A DNA stretch of 64,000 nucleotides from Paraburkholderia hospita (lineage in GTDB: Bacteria > Pseudomonadota > Gammaproteobacteria > Burkholderiales > Burkholderiaceae): positions 1,984,001 through 2,048,000 of the forward strand of contig NZ_CP026107.1 of the NCBI RefSeq assembly GCF_002902965.1. The letters are read 5' to 3'. The notes beneath the pieces were generated by a model. That model searched no databases, had not been told where the DNA came from, and saw nothing but the letters and a program-made list of their open reading frames with translations. Positions 9,600-18,763 of this stretch are shown here, one piece after another (position 1 is the first letter of the stretch; each line of letters opens with the position of its first letter). A program made the position numbers and the translations under genes.

Positions 9600-10673
9600 T
9601 CAGTGCTCCGCGCGCAGCCGGTTCACCACATAGACCGGCGCGGGCGTGACCGTTGCCTGCTGCTCACGTTCGATCATCTGCCCAAGCGCGCGCCTGAAAC
9701 GAAGCGGTCCAGCGTCGATCGCGAGATCGATGTTCGGCGTGCGGGCGTTCTGCATGCCGCGATGAACGGCTGTCAACACGACGCGGTCTTCCTCGAAAGC
9801 ATGTCGCACGTCCGCATCGAACTGGCGCGACACCTGTTCGTCCTGCGGCGCGAAGTTGCGCGTCTGGAACCAGTAGTAGCGCGTGTGCGATTCGTCGACG
9901 GGTGTCATGAAGTTATACGAATTCATCAGGAACACGTCAGGATGAAGCGGCGCATCGTCGCCCCCCGTTCCCGCTGGCGTAAAGATCGCCTTGATGATCG
10001 CGTGCGACGGGAAGCGCACTTCGTAATGCTGCTTGCGGTCGCACCGCCCTTCGAAGCCGACGAACTGCGCATAGAACGGCGCCACGTCGACATCGCGCAT
10101 CCAGCGCGAGACCGTCACGCCATGCGCGGCGACCTCGGTTTTCAGCGGCTCAGCCTCGCAGGCAGCATTGCCGAATGACGACGGATGCACCCACGCGACA
10201 TGCGAAGGATCGAGCAGATTGTCGGTGACATAGAGGTAATGGCACTCCACCGTCATCGCGTCACCGCGATTCACACCCCACGCAGGATCGCCCCATTCGT
10301 CGATCTGCACGATCGTCGCGGCGTCCGCCTCGTCGGCATCGCCCATCCAGATCCACAGCAGGCCGTAGCGCTCCGCCAGCGGATAGCTGCGCACTTTCGC
10401 ACCGGGCGGAATGCGCGGGCTGCCGGGCGCGCGCACGCACGCGCCCTCGCAATCGAAGGTCAGGCCGTGATAACCGCATTCCACCTGATCGCCAATCAGC
10501 TTTCCCATCGACAGCGGCAGCTTGCGATGCGGGCACGCATCTTCGAGCGCGACGGGCGTGCCATCCTCGCGGCGATACAACACGACCGGTTCGCCGAGGA
10601 TCGTCACGGGCATGAGTTTGTGCGTCACGTCTGCGTCCCATGCTGCGACGTACCATGCATTCCTCAGAAACAT
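9600..10673 (-). CDS. VanA-like Rieske oxygenase
   Basis: This 357-residue protein has Rieske ligands Cys47-x-His49 and Cys66-x2-His69, and catalytic iron ligands in DPSHVAWVH (His158, His163, with Asp155). The layout is that of vanillate O-demethylase and related demethylating oxygenases. I chose the ATG at 10673 because GGAGG lies 7 nt upstream and MFLRNAWYVAAW is the usual family start; the frame itself opens at 10730. It heads the operon oxygenase-reductase-M14 hydrolase and is divergent from a GcvA-like LysR. The substrate is unknown and need not be aromatic. Confidence 0.92.
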   Translation of the reverse strand: MFLRNAWYVAAWDADVTHKLMPVTILGEPVVLYRREDGTPVALEDACPHRKLPLSMGKLIGDQVECGYHGLTFDCEGACVRAPGSPRIPPGAKVRSYPLAERYGLLWIWMGDADEADAATIVQIDEWGDPAWGVNRGDAMTVECHYLYVTDNLLDPSHVAWVHPSSFGNAACEAEPLKTEVAAHGVTVSRWMRDVDVAPFYAQFVGFEGRCDRKQHYEVRFPSHAIIKAIFTPAGTGGDDAPLHPDVFLMNSYNFMTPVDESHTRYYWFQTRNFAPQDEQVSRQFDADVRHAFEEDRVVLTAVHRGMQNARTPNIDLAIDAGPLRFRRALGQMIEREQQATVTPAPVYVVNRLRAEH

Positions 10674-10750
10674 TGCGCTGCCTCCGTTATCCGGTTTCGT
10701 ATTCACTTGCCGATCAGGATAAAAAGCCAAAACATAAAAGAACAGATGTC

Positions 10751-10781
10751 AAACTCTGGCTGTTCGTTTAGAGTTTCTAAA
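10751..10781. promoter_or_regulatory. Operator candidate: TTTAGA-N3-TCTAAA palindrome, copy 1
   Basis: A perfect palindrome TTTAGAGTTTCTAAA lies at 10767-10781 between the divergent VanA-like operon and the GcvA-like LysR. It overlaps a wider inverted repeat, AAACTCT (10751-10757) with AGAGTTT (10770-10776). The same TTTAGA-N3-TCTAAA recurs at 13540-13554. It is probably the binding site of the LysR encoded at 10808. Confidence 0.65.
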
Positions 10782-10807
10782 TCGTCGAACCTTCCCCCAC
10801 CCATACG

Positions 10808-11755
10808 ATGACGACGAACAGCTTTCCCCCTCTGCGCGCGCTGCAGGTGTTCGAAGCGGTAGGCCGGTGCGGCGGCGTGACGGAAGCGGCGAAGCGGCTT
10901 GGCATTTCCGCTGGCGCAGTGAGCCAGCAGATCAAGCTGCTCGAAGACACGCTCGGACTGCACCTCACGCAAAAGGACGGCAAGCGGCTGAGCCTGACGT
11001 CGATCGGGCGCCAGTATCACGAGAGCTGCGCAGCCGCGTTCGAAAGCCTGCGTGTCGCGCATGCGGAAATCGAGCGGGCGAAGAACACGCGCAATCTCAG
11101 CATCAGCGCACTGCCCTCACTGCTGTCGAAATGGCTCGCGCCGCGCATGCTCGAATGGCAGCGCCAGCACGCCGATCTCAGCGTGTATCTCGACGGCACG
11201 CACACGGAGCCGTCGCCGGATGGATATGACATCGACTTTCGTATCAGCTACGGCGAGCGCATTGCGGATGTCGATAATTCCGTCGAACTGTTCCGCGATT
11301 ACGTGGTGCCCGTTTGCAGTCCACGACTGCTCGCAGCCGACGCACCGCTCGTCTCGCCCGCCGAGATCCTTGGCTATCCGTTGATATCGGTCGACTGGCG
11401 GCCGAAGTTCGCGTCGCCGCCTTCGTGGCGCGAATGGCTCGTCGCCAACGATGTCGATTGCAGTGAACTGAACGAGAACCGTCAGGTGTTTTCGCTATCG
11501 AGCGTCGCGATTCAGGCGGCTATCGATGGTTACGGTTTCGTGCTCGCGCAAAGCTCGATGGTCTGCGACGATCTCGCCGCAGGCCGTCTCGTGATGCCCT
11601 TCGCGCTCGGATTGTCGCTACCGTGGCCATATTTCCTCACATGGAAGCCGAACGCTTTCGACAAACCGCACTGCCGCAGCTTTCACCGCTGGCTCGTGAC
11701 GCGCGGAAAGGAACAGCAGCAGCTCAACGACAGCATGCTGAACGTGGTCGCTTGA
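10808..11755 (+). CDS. LysR-type regulator, GcvA-like
   Basis: The 315-residue protein opens with FPPLRALQVFEAVGRCGGVT and ISAGAVSQQIKLLE, the signature of the GcvA subgroup. The winged helix-turn-helix covers about residues 8-66, and the effector domain fills the rest. It is divergent from the VanA-like oxygenase operon and convergent with the PhyH gene (16 nt apart). Identical TTTAGA-N3-TCTAAA palindromes lie in its own promoter region and upstream of the binding-protein/PhyH operon. I infer that it controls both operons and itself. Confidence 0.92.
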   Translation: MTTNSFPPLRALQVFEAVGRCGGVTEAAKRLGISAGAVSQQIKLLEDTLGLHLTQKDGKRLSLTSIGRQYHESCAAAFESLRVAHAEIERAKNTRNLSISALPSLLSKWLAPRMLEWQRQHADLSVYLDGTHTEPSPDGYDIDFRISYGERIADVDNSVELFRDYVVPVCSPRLLAADAPLVSPAEILGYPLISVDWRPKFASPPSWREWLVANDVDCSELNENRQVFSLSSVAIQAAIDGYGFVLAQSSMVCDDLAAGRLVMPFALGLSLPWPYFLTWKPNAFDKPHCRSFHRWLVTRGKEQQQLNDSMLNVVA

Positions 11756-11771
11756 AGCGGACAACCGTGCA

Positions 11772-12614
11772 TCAACTCGCGCTCACGCGCCAGAGCACGG
11801 GGAAAAGCGGATGGTCCATCGGTGCGCCTTCGGGCAATTGCGCATCCAGGCCCGGAAAGTCAGGAGACGTGCGCCAGCGGCGCGGCGCATGACGAACGTC
11901 ATCACCGATGAAGCGGACCGAAAACGCGCGCCGCCGCGTGTTGCCGCCCACGCCGCCCGACGCATGCAAGGTCAGCATGTTGAAGCACACCATGTCGCCC
12001 GGTTCGAGCGCCCATCCAATGATCGGATAAGCGGCGCGGTTCGACTCGATATCCGGCAAGTCGGCGAGACTGCCTTCCGGAAACCACTTCGCCTCATTGT
12101 CCATGAACGTGCGTGGCATGAGCCACGGGCCGAGATGCGAGCCGGCCACGAATTCCAGCGTCGATTCGCGCGAAACGGGATCGACGGGAATCCACATGCT
12201 GACGTTCTGCGAGCCGCTAATGTTGTAGTACGGTTGGTCCTGATGCCACGGAGTGCGCTGCCGTGTGTTCGGTTCCTTCACAAGCAAATGGTCGTGATAA
12301 AGCCGCACCGTTTCGCCGCCGATCAACGCACCCGCCGCCGTGGGCGCCGCCGACTCGTAAATAAAGCGGCGATACGCGTCATTGTCCTGCCAGTTGCAGA
12401 AGTCTTCGAAGAACCAGCCCGGATCGTCGGGACGGCTCGCGACCTTCGCGCGCGGACTCGGCTGCGCGATGTTGCGCTCGATACCTTCGCGCAACAGCGC
12501 GATGTCATCGTCGGTGAAGAGTTTGCGGATGCACACCGCACCATCGCGGCGAAAGTCGGCGATCAGTTCCGGCGTCAGCGCACGTTCGATGCGTGCGTCG
12601 ATGTCTTGCAGCAT
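11772..12614 (-). CDS. Phytanoyl-CoA dioxygenase (PhyH) family 2-oxoglutarate/Fe(II) oxygenase
   Basis: This 280-residue protein has the 2-His-1-carboxylate iron site WHQD (His124, Asp126) with distal His217 (LTLHAS), and a C-terminal Arg near 229 that would bind 2-oxoglutarate. The family hydroxylates small molecules while decarboxylating 2-oxoglutarate. It lies 32 nt after the binding-protein gene on the same strand, so the two are probably one operon. It ends next to the GcvA-like LysR. The substrate is not predictable; nearness to two Rieske oxygenases suggests one oxidative pathway. Confidence 0.88.
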   Translation of the reverse strand: MLQDIDARIERALTPELIADFRRDGAVCIRKLFTDDDIALLREGIERNIAQPSPRAKVASRPDDPGWFFEDFCNWQDNDAYRRFIYESAAPTAAGALIGGETVRLYHDHLLVKEPNTRQRTPWHQDQPYYNISGSQNVSMWIPVDPVSRESTLEFVAGSHLGPWLMPRTFMDNEAKWFPEGSLADLPDIESNRAAYPIIGWALEPGDMVCFNMLTLHASGGVGGNTRRRAFSVRFIGDDVRHAPRRWRTSPDFPGLDAQLPEGAPMDHPLFPVLWRVSAS

Positions 12615-12646
12615 GGTGTCTCCGTATAAGGCGCGATTCGATCGTC

Positions 12647-13420
12647 TCAGCCGTTCAGGATATCGAAGTCGAAGTAGCGGCGCTCGATCTTCTGATACGT
12701 TCCGTCCTTGATCATATCGGCAATGGCCTGATTGATCATCTCACGCAACTGGGGATCGTCTTTGCGCAATCCGATCGCGGCGCCCTTGCCCAGCGTCTTC
12801 GCATCGTTCACGGGCCCTCCGAGGAACGCGTAGCCCTGCCCTTGCGGCGTCTTCAGAAAACCCTCGCTGCCGGAAATCATGTCGGTCAACGTCGCGTCGA
12901 GCCGCCCCGAGCGCAGATCGGTGTAGACGAGTTCCTGATTGGCGTATGAGACGACATTGATGCCGGCGGGTGCCCAGTATGCTTTCGCATAGGCCTCTTG
13001 TGTCGAGCCTTGCGCAACGCCGATGTTCTTTCCCTTCAGTGATTCGGCCGAGGGCTGCAGACCGGCCCCGGCGCGTCCGATCAGACTGCTCGGCGTGTTG
13101 AACAAGGTTGTCGAGAATGCCACTTGTGTTTCGCGTTTCGGCGTCACCGACATGGCCGAGAGAATCGCGTCGAACTTGCGCCCCTGCAGTGCGGGAATGA
13201 TGCCGTCGAACGCCGTTTCGACCCATACGCATTTTGCGTGGAGCCGGCGGCAAATCTCATTGCCGAGGTCGATTTCGAAGCCGACGAGCTTGCCGTCGGG
13301 AGCCTTCGACTCGAACGGCGCGTAAGTGGGATCGACGCCGAACTTCAGTTCCGTCAACTCCTTCGCGTGCACGGACAACGCTGCGAGCAATAGTGCGAGA
13401 CAAACCAGCGGCTTTTTCAT
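12647..13420 (-). CDS. Periplasmic amino-acid-type ABC binding protein
   Basis: The mature protein resembles HisJ/ArgT (LKFGVDPTYAPFESKAPDGK, GFEIDLGNEIC, FDAILSAMSVT). A signal peptide with core LVCLALLLAAL ends after VHA. I prefer the ATG at 13420 (MKKPLVCL); ATGs at 13426 and 13444 are possible. No cognate permease or ATPase gene is adjacent, so it is an orphan receptor that may share another importer. It probably binds a cationic or amine-bearing amino acid. It leads the operon with the PhyH gene and carries palindrome copy 2 about 120 bp upstream. Confidence 0.9.
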   Translation of the reverse strand: MKKPLVCLALLLAALSVHAKELTELKFGVDPTYAPFESKAPDGKLVGFEIDLGNEICRRLHAKCVWVETAFDGIIPALQGRKFDAILSAMSVTPKRETQVAFSTTLFNTPSSLIGRAGAGLQPSAESLKGKNIGVAQGSTQEAYAKAYWAPAGINVVSYANQELVYTDLRSGRLDATLTDMISGSEGFLKTPQGQGYAFLGGPVNDAKTLGKGAAIGLRKDDPQLREMINQAIADMIKDGTYQKIERRYFDFDILNG

Positions 13421-13539
13421 GAGCATCCCCGTTCCAAACAGCAACCGTTGAAAAAACGGACGATTTACTTGTCCGTCGATTACGGATCAGCATAGGAACT
13501 CAAAAAAACGAAGAATAGAGGCCCGTTGATCGCGGATGA

Positions 13540-13554
13540 TTTAGATTTTCTAAA
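13540..13554. promoter_or_regulatory. Operator candidate: TTTAGA-N3-TCTAAA palindrome, copy 2
   Basis: TTTAGATTTTCTAAA has the same two 6-bp arms and 3-bp spacing as the site at 10767-10781. It lies about 120 bp upstream of the binding-protein start, similar to the 94 bp between copy 1 and the Rieske gene. The surroundings are AT-rich promoter-like DNA. It links the two operons to one regulator. Confidence 0.6.
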
Positions 13555-13572
13555 GCTTGAATGGCGACGCAT

Positions 13573-14487
13573 TCAAGGTGACACGAACATATCGACCAAT
13601 TGATCGCGCAACCAGCGATGCGCAGGGACCGTCTCGTTGCGTTGATGCCAGAACAGGCTGATGACGCGTTCCGGGGCTTCCAGCGGCGCGCGCACGCTGA
13701 CGAGGTCGCCAGCCATTGCGCCGCGTTCGCATAGATCGCGCGGCAGCACGGCGATCAGATCACTCGAGCGAATGATCTCGCAGGCGACCGTGTAGTGGTT
13801 CACCGACGCGACCAGGTTGCGCTTCAAACCGCGCGACGCGAGAAAAATATCGAACGACGGCTGCGTCTGCCCTGCAAGGCTGATGTCGACATGGCGCGCA
13901 TTCAGAAAACGCCTGGTGGTCAACTTGCCGGGCCCCGCGAGCGGATGGCCACGCCGCATCACGCATGCGCAGTCGACGCTCCAGAGCGAACGCGAACGGA
14001 TGTGCGCGGGCGGCAGTGTCTCGTTCACATAGACGCCGATCAGGCAGTCGACACGGTTGCCTTCGAGTAGCGCCGGCGCGTCAAGCAGGATATTCGGCAC
14101 CGTCTGCCATTGCAGATGCGGCGCGCTTTCGCCGAACCGTTCGATCAGGCGCGGCATCACGATGCCCGCAACGTAGTCCGACATCGACAGGCTGAAGCTG
14201 AGTTCGGCGCTGCCGGGAGAGAACGTCTCTTCATCGAGCGCGGCGCGAATGCGGCTCAGCGAATCGCCTACGGGTCCCCACAGCGCCATCGCCCGTTGTG
14301 TGGGCGTGACGCCCGCGCCATTGCGGATGAAGAGAGGATCGTCGAACGCTTCGCGCAAACGGCTCAGCGCGTTGCTGACGGCGGGCTGCGTGAGCGAAAG
14401 CTTGGTGGCGGCACGCGTGACGGCGCCTTCCGTCATCAAGGCTTCGAAGACCTTCAGCAGATTCAGATCGAGCGACCGGAAGCTCAT
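13573..14487 (-). CDS. LysR-type regulator, NodD/NahR-like
   Basis: The 304-residue protein begins MSFRSLDLNLLKVFEALMTE with LTQPAVSNALSRLREAFDDPLFIR, the pattern of the NahR/NodD/LinR branch of LysR regulators. The effector domain follows. It is divergent from the MFS-GAF-amidohydrolase operon starting at 14648, which it probably controls. The intervening 160 bp contains AT-rich DNA (14516-14535) that could hold the promoters. Confidence 0.92.
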   Translation of the reverse strand: MSFRSLDLNLLKVFEALMTEGAVTRAATKLSLTQPAVSNALSRLREAFDDPLFIRNGAGVTPTQRAMALWGPVGDSLSRIRAALDEETFSPGSAELSFSLSMSDYVAGIVMPRLIERFGESAPHLQWQTVPNILLDAPALLEGNRVDCLIGVYVNETLPPAHIRSRSLWSVDCACVMRRGHPLAGPGKLTTRRFLNARHVDISLAGQTQPSFDIFLASRGLKRNLVASVNHYTVACEIIRSSDLIAVLPRDLCERGAMAGDLVSVRAPLEAPERVISLFWHQRNETVPAHRWLRDQLVDMFVSP

Positions 14488-14647
14488 GCGCGTCCATTCA
14501 CGATATCAATGTAGTGGATCAAGGATATAAATATTTGTGACGTTCGACAAGCCATAGAATCGGCCTCACACCAAGGTCCACCGCGCGCCGCGAGCGTGCA
14601 TACGGCCGCGCCGTCACGCCGGATTGTCGAGACTCAAGGAGCGCAAC

Positions 14648-16012
14648 GTGTCAAATGTTTCTGCACGCATCGAGCGTCTGCCGTTTGGACGCTTTCATGG
14701 GCACCTGCTGCTGATGGGCGGCATGGGCTACGCATTCGACGCAATGGATGCCGCCGCCGTCGCGTTTGTCCTGCCTGTACTGCGTCACGACTGGGCTTTG
14801 TCCAGCGTGCAAACAGGCGTACTCGGCAGCGGCAACTTCATCGGCTTTTTCTTCGGCGCGCTGCTCGCGGGCACGCTGGGCGATCTGATCGGCCGGCGCA
14901 AGGTGATGATGTCGGCGTTGCTGATCTACTGCGCGGCGTCCGTCGTCAGCGCGATGACCGATTCATGGCCGACCTTCCTTGCCGCTCGCATCGTGGCCGG
15001 CATGGGAACGGGCGCCGAGAGCGCGATCATTGCGCCCTACCTGGCCGAGTTCGTTGCGAAGCGGTATCGCGGCATCTTTACGGGCGCGCTGGCCGGGTTC
15101 TTCTCGTTCGGCTTCGTTGCCGCCGCATTGCTCGGCTACTTCATCGTTCCCGCGTTCGATTCAGGCTGGCGCGTCGTGCTATTGATCACCGCGCTGCCGA
15201 TCCTGATGCTGTTGTGGTGGCGCCGTTCGCTGCCCGAGTCTCCGCGCTGGCTGGAAAGCCGCGGGCATGTGGGCGAAGCGAAGCGCGTGCTCGACCGCAT
15301 CGAAGCCAGCTTCGCGGCTCGTGGGATCGCACTGCCGGAGCCGGAGTCCATCAGCTTGAACAGCCCACCGCCGGCACACACTGGCACGCTGGCCGCGAAC
15401 TTCCGCGCGCTGTGGATGGGACGCCAGGCGCGCATCACCACGATGACCTGGCTGATGTGGCTGTCGATCACCTTCAGCTACTACGCGTTCTTCACGTGGA
15501 TTCCGGGCCTGCTCGTGCAGCACGGGATGAGCATCACGCGCAGCTTCGGCTATTCGCTCGCGATGTACGCTGCGCAGGTGCCCGACTATTTCAGCGCCTC
15601 GTGGTTCAACGAGCGCATCGGGCGGCAGGCGACGATCGCGACGTACATGCTGCTCGGCTGCGTGTGTGCATTGGGCATGGCGTTCGCCCGCTCGAACGAG
15701 GAGATCATGGCGGCGGGCATCGGGCTGTCGTTCTTCATGAACGGCACTTACGCCGGCGTATACGCTTACACGGCGGAAGTGTTTCCCACGGCGGTGCGCA
15801 CGACGGGCGCGGGCACGGCGTCGGCGATCGGCCGTATCGGCGCAATCGTATCGCCGATTCTTGTCGGCTATCTGTATCCGAACTTTGGTTTCGCAGGCGT
15901 GTTCGGCGTGACGACGGTCGTACTATTGCTCGGAGCGATTGCCGTGGTCGTGATGGGCGTGCCGACGCGCGGACGTTCGCTCGAAGACATCGCCGGGGGG
16001 GAAGCGGCATGA
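14648..16012 (+). CDS. Major facilitator superfamily transporter
   Basis: The protein has about 454 residues and 12 predicted membrane helices. MFS loop motifs include GDLIGRRKVMMS after helix 2 and PESPRWLESRG after helix 6, typical of the sugar/organic-acid porters. A GTG at 14648 is the likely start because AGGAG (14637-14641) is 6 nt upstream; the frame opens at a TTG at 14624. The stop overlaps the GAF gene (ATGA). It probably imports the compound processed by the amidohydrolase two genes on; the substrate is unknown. Confidence 0.92.
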   Translation: MSNVSARIERLPFGRFHGHLLLMGGMGYAFDAMDAAAVAFVLPVLRHDWALSSVQTGVLGSGNFIGFFFGALLAGTLGDLIGRRKVMMSALLIYCAASVVSAMTDSWPTFLAARIVAGMGTGAESAIIAPYLAEFVAKRYRGIFTGALAGFFSFGFVAAALLGYFIVPAFDSGWRVVLLITALPILMLLWWRRSLPESPRWLESRGHVGEAKRVLDRIEASFAARGIALPEPESISLNSPPPAHTGTLAANFRALWMGRQARITTMTWLMWLSITFSYYAFFTWIPGLLVQHGMSITRSFGYSLAMYAAQVPDYFSASWFNERIGRQATIATYMLLGCVCALGMAFARSNEEIMAAGIGLSFFMNGTYAGVYAYTAEVFPTAVRTTGAGTASAIGRIGAIVSPILVGYLYPNFGFAGVFGVTTVVLLLGAIAVVVMGVPTRGRSLEDIAGGEAA

Positions 16013-16506
16013 ATGGCGTGCAAGAACAGGGCTTGCAGGCCTTCGTCGCGCTGGCTCGCGCGCAGGCGAGCACAGATCAGCCAGCGGCGCTCTATCAAGC
16101 GCTCGACAAGGTCCTTGCGCAAGCGATCGGCCATACGCTCTTCACGATACTGCGCTACGACGACGCGACGAATGAATCGGCGCGCATCTACAGCAACATG
16201 CCGGCCGCGTATCCAACGGCGGCAAAGAAGCCGCTGTCGGGCGGCAATTGGACCGACATCGTGCTGACGCGCGGTGAGACGTTCATCGGCAAGACGCCGG
16301 ACGATCTGCGCGCGGTGTTCGCGGATCATGAGCTGATCGCGTCGCTCGGGTGCGAAAGCGTGCTGAACGTGCCCGTGCGCTGGAAAGGACGCACGCTCGC
16401 GTCGCTCAATCTGTTGCATACGCGAGCGTGGTATCGCGACGATCACGTGCCGATCGCGCAGTCGCTTGCGCAGTATGCGTTGCCGACGCTGCTCGACGAA
16501 GCCTGA
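16009..16506 (+). CDS. GAF-domain protein
   Basis: This 165-residue protein is almost entirely one GAF-like domain (LYQALDKVLAQAIGHTLFTI, then GCESVLNVPVRWKGRTLASL). Its start overlaps the MFS stop by 4 bp. There is no attached output domain, so it may be a small-molecule sensor or a free-standing enzyme-like GAF protein (some reduce methionine sulfoxide). The cysteine in GCESVLN is the most obvious reactive residue. It is translationally coupled to the transporter and precedes the amidohydrolase, so I infer a role in the same pathway. Confidence 0.85.
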   Translation: MNGVQEQGLQAFVALARAQASTDQPAALYQALDKVLAQAIGHTLFTILRYDDATNESARIYSNMPAAYPTAAKKPLSGGNWTDIVLTRGETFIGKTPDDLRAVFADHELIASLGCESVLNVPVRWKGRTLASLNLLHTRAWYRDDHVPIAQSLAQYALPTLLDEA

Positions 16507-16557
16507 AACCGGCTTTGCGCAGCGAATCGAATCATTCACCGAACCGTGGGGAAACGA

Positions 16558-17799
16558 GTGGACAGCATTCTCTTCACCAACGCAGGATTGCTCGATGTCG
16601 AGCGCGGCGAAGTGCGCGAAGCGCATCACGTGCTCGTCGAAAACGGCCTTATCAAGGAAGTGTCCGACCGACCGCTGAAAAGCGCAGCCGCGCGCGAGAT
16701 CGACTTGCGCGGCAAGACGCTGATGCCGGGTCTGATCGACCTGCATGTGCATGTGGTGGCCGTGCAGCTGAATCTGTCCCAGCAGGTGCACATGCCGAAT
16801 GTGCTCGTCACACTGCGCTCGGTGCCCATCATGCGCGCGATGCTGCGGCGCGGATTCACCACGGTGCGCGACGCGGGCGGCGCAGGTTATCCGCACAAGC
16901 AGGCGGTGGAAAGCGGGCTCGCAGTGGGTCCGCGCCTTTTCGTCGCGGGGCGCGCGCTCAGTCAGACGGGCGGCCACGGCGACATGCGCGCCCGCTCGGA
17001 CTATCTCGGCGACAGCGCGCCGTGCGGCTGCTGCGTGCGGGTCGGCGCGCTGTCGCGCGTCGCCGATGGCGTCGATGAAGTACGCCGCGCGGCTCGCGAG
17101 GAATTGCAGATGGGCGCCGATCATCTAAAGATCATGGCATCGGGCGGCGTTGCATCGCCGACTGACCCCGTAGGCGCATTCGGCTACGCGGAAGACGAAG
17201 TGCGAGCGATCGTCGAAGAAGCGCGTGCCCGCCAGACTTACGTGATGGCGCACGCGTACACGGCGGACGCGATTGCGCGCGTCGTACGCTGGGGCGTACG
17301 CACGATCGAGCACGGCAATCTCATCGACGCACCGACGGCGAATCTGATGGCCGAGTTGGGCGCGTATGTCGTGCCGACGCTCGTCACCTACGAAGCGCTA
17401 GCATCGGAGGGCGCGCAGTATGGCCTGGGCGAAGAGAGCGTTGCGAAGATCGCCGATGTGCGCGAGGCTGGGCTGCGTTCGCTCGAAATCTATCGCGACG
17501 CGGGCGTGAAGATGGGTTTTGGCTCGGATCTGCTGGGACCGTCGCAGCGCCTGCAGAGCGACGAATTCCGCATTCGCGCCGAAGTGCTAGGCAATGCAGC
17601 GACGCTCGCCTGTGCCACCACGACGGCGGCTGAAGTGCTCGGCCTGCCGGATAAGCTCGGACGTATCGCGGCTGGCGCGTGGGCCGATCTGCTTGTCGTG
17701 GATGGCAACCCCTTGCGCGATATCTCGTGTCTGCTCGGGCAAGGCGAACGCATTCCGCTAGTCATGAAGGGCGGCGCGATCCAGTTCGAAGAGTTGTGA
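16558..17799 (+). CDS. Metal-dependent amidohydrolase (Xaa-Pro dipeptidase/imidazolonepropionase-like)
   Basis: The protein has a TIM-barrel amidohydrolase core with all expected metal ligands: HVH (His63, His65), the Lys of LKIMASGG, His of MAHAYTADA, His of IEHGNLID and Asp of GFGSDLLG. The likely start is the GTG at 16558, preceded by GGGG; the frame also opens at a GTG at 16546. Relatives cleave N-acylated or proline-containing dipeptides and similar amides. It is the last gene of the MFS-GAF operon (51-nt gap) and converges with a LysR gene. The exact substrate is unknown. Confidence 0.9.
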   Translation: MDSILFTNAGLLDVERGEVREAHHVLVENGLIKEVSDRPLKSAAAREIDLRGKTLMPGLIDLHVHVVAVQLNLSQQVHMPNVLVTLRSVPIMRAMLRRGFTTVRDAGGAGYPHKQAVESGLAVGPRLFVAGRALSQTGGHGDMRARSDYLGDSAPCGCCVRVGALSRVADGVDEVRRAAREELQMGADHLKIMASGGVASPTDPVGAFGYAEDEVRAIVEEARARQTYVMAHAYTADAIARVVRWGVRTIEHGNLIDAPTANLMAELGAYVVPTLVTYEALASEGAQYGLGEESVAKIADVREAGLRSLEIYRDAGVKMGFGSDLLGPSQRLQSDEFRIRAEVLGNAATLACATTTAAEVLGLPDKLGRIAAGAWADLLVVDGNPLRDISCLLGQGERIPLVMKGGAIQFEEL

Positions 17800-17804
17800 A
17801 GAGA

Positions 17805-18722
17805 CTACGCGTGCAACCGGTCATACGGCCGGAAAATCTCCAGCGCCCAATCGACGAACGCCCGCATCCTCGCGCTGTCGTGTTGCGACTTCGCAAACAC
17901 GATATGTAGAGGATGCAATGGCCGACTCCATTCAGGAAGAAGCTGAACGAGATCGCCGCTCGCGAGCCCCGCACGCGCCATGAACGCGAACGTCTGGCCA
18001 ACGCCAAGCCCACTAACCAACGAAGTCAGATGCGCGGTACTCTCATTGACGGAAACCCCTCGCGTGCCCTTCGGGTCGATCTGGATTTTCTCGTCGCCGC
18101 GCTCGAAGAACATCGTGAAAACGCGGCCCGTCCGCGATGAGAAATAGCCGACCAGGTCGTGCTCGCCGTAAAGTTCTTCCGGATGCTTCGGCAGTTTGCG
18201 CGATCTCATGTATCCCGTGCCCGCATACGTGCCCCAATCGAGGCTCGCGATACGCCTCGCAATCAACGACGTGTCCGTCAGTTCGCCACCCCGGATCACG
18301 CAGTCGACGCCCTCGCCGATCAGATCGACTTCCCTGTCGCTGACGCCCAGTTCGAGTTGTATCTCGGGATAGCGCTGCCGGAACAACGGAAGATGCGGCA
18401 ACAGGATCAGATTGGCCAGCGACGACCCTATATCAACCCGCAAACGCCCTCGCGGTGTGCCACGAGAGTCGGCGAAAAGCGTATCCATTTCGTCGATGTC
18501 CGCGAGCACCTTGAGCGCGCGATGGTAATACGCCTGGCCTTCGTCTGTGACGGTCACCTTGCGCGTGGAGCGCTGAAACAGCTTGACCCGCAGGTGAGTT
18601 TCGAGATCCTGGATCAGTTTGGTGACGGTAGGTCTCGGTATGTTCAGGGTATCGGCGGCTTTGCCGAACCCGCCCGATTCGGCGATTCGCACGAACACGC
18701 GCAATGCGAGCATCTGATCCAT
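17805..18722 (-). CDS. LysR-type regulator
   Basis: This 305-residue regulator has an N-terminal winged helix-turn-helix (FGKAADTLNIPRPTVTKLIQ) and an effector domain of the DmlR/YafC-like group, shown by the start MDQMLALRVFVRIAESGGF and by FSSRTGRVF. It is divergent from the SDR gene at 18869, with an inverted repeat between them. LysR/SDR pairs of this kind are common in Burkholderia, the regulator controlling the neighbouring dehydrogenase. Confidence 0.92.
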   Translation of the reverse strand: MDQMLALRVFVRIAESGGFGKAADTLNIPRPTVTKLIQDLETHLRVKLFQRSTRKVTVTDEGQAYYHRALKVLADIDEMDTLFADSRGTPRGRLRVDIGSSLANLILLPHLPLFRQRYPEIQLELGVSDREVDLIGEGVDCVIRGGELTDTSLIARRIASLDWGTYAGTGYMRSRKLPKHPEELYGEHDLVGYFSSRTGRVFTMFFERGDEKIQIDPKGTRGVSVNESTAHLTSLVSGLGVGQTFAFMARAGLASGDLVQLLPEWSRPLHPLHIVFAKSQHDSARMRAFVDWALEIFRPYDRLHA

Positions 18723-18763
18723 TCCGGTTCCACGCTTTGTTTGACCGTGTCGATCATATCGCG

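Noticed and set aside
14596..16506. A 636-codon plus-strand frame
   Set aside because: Its first three quarters are an out-of-frame, Arg-rich reading of the MFS gene. Only the last 165 codons are real, and these are the GAF protein starting at 16009.
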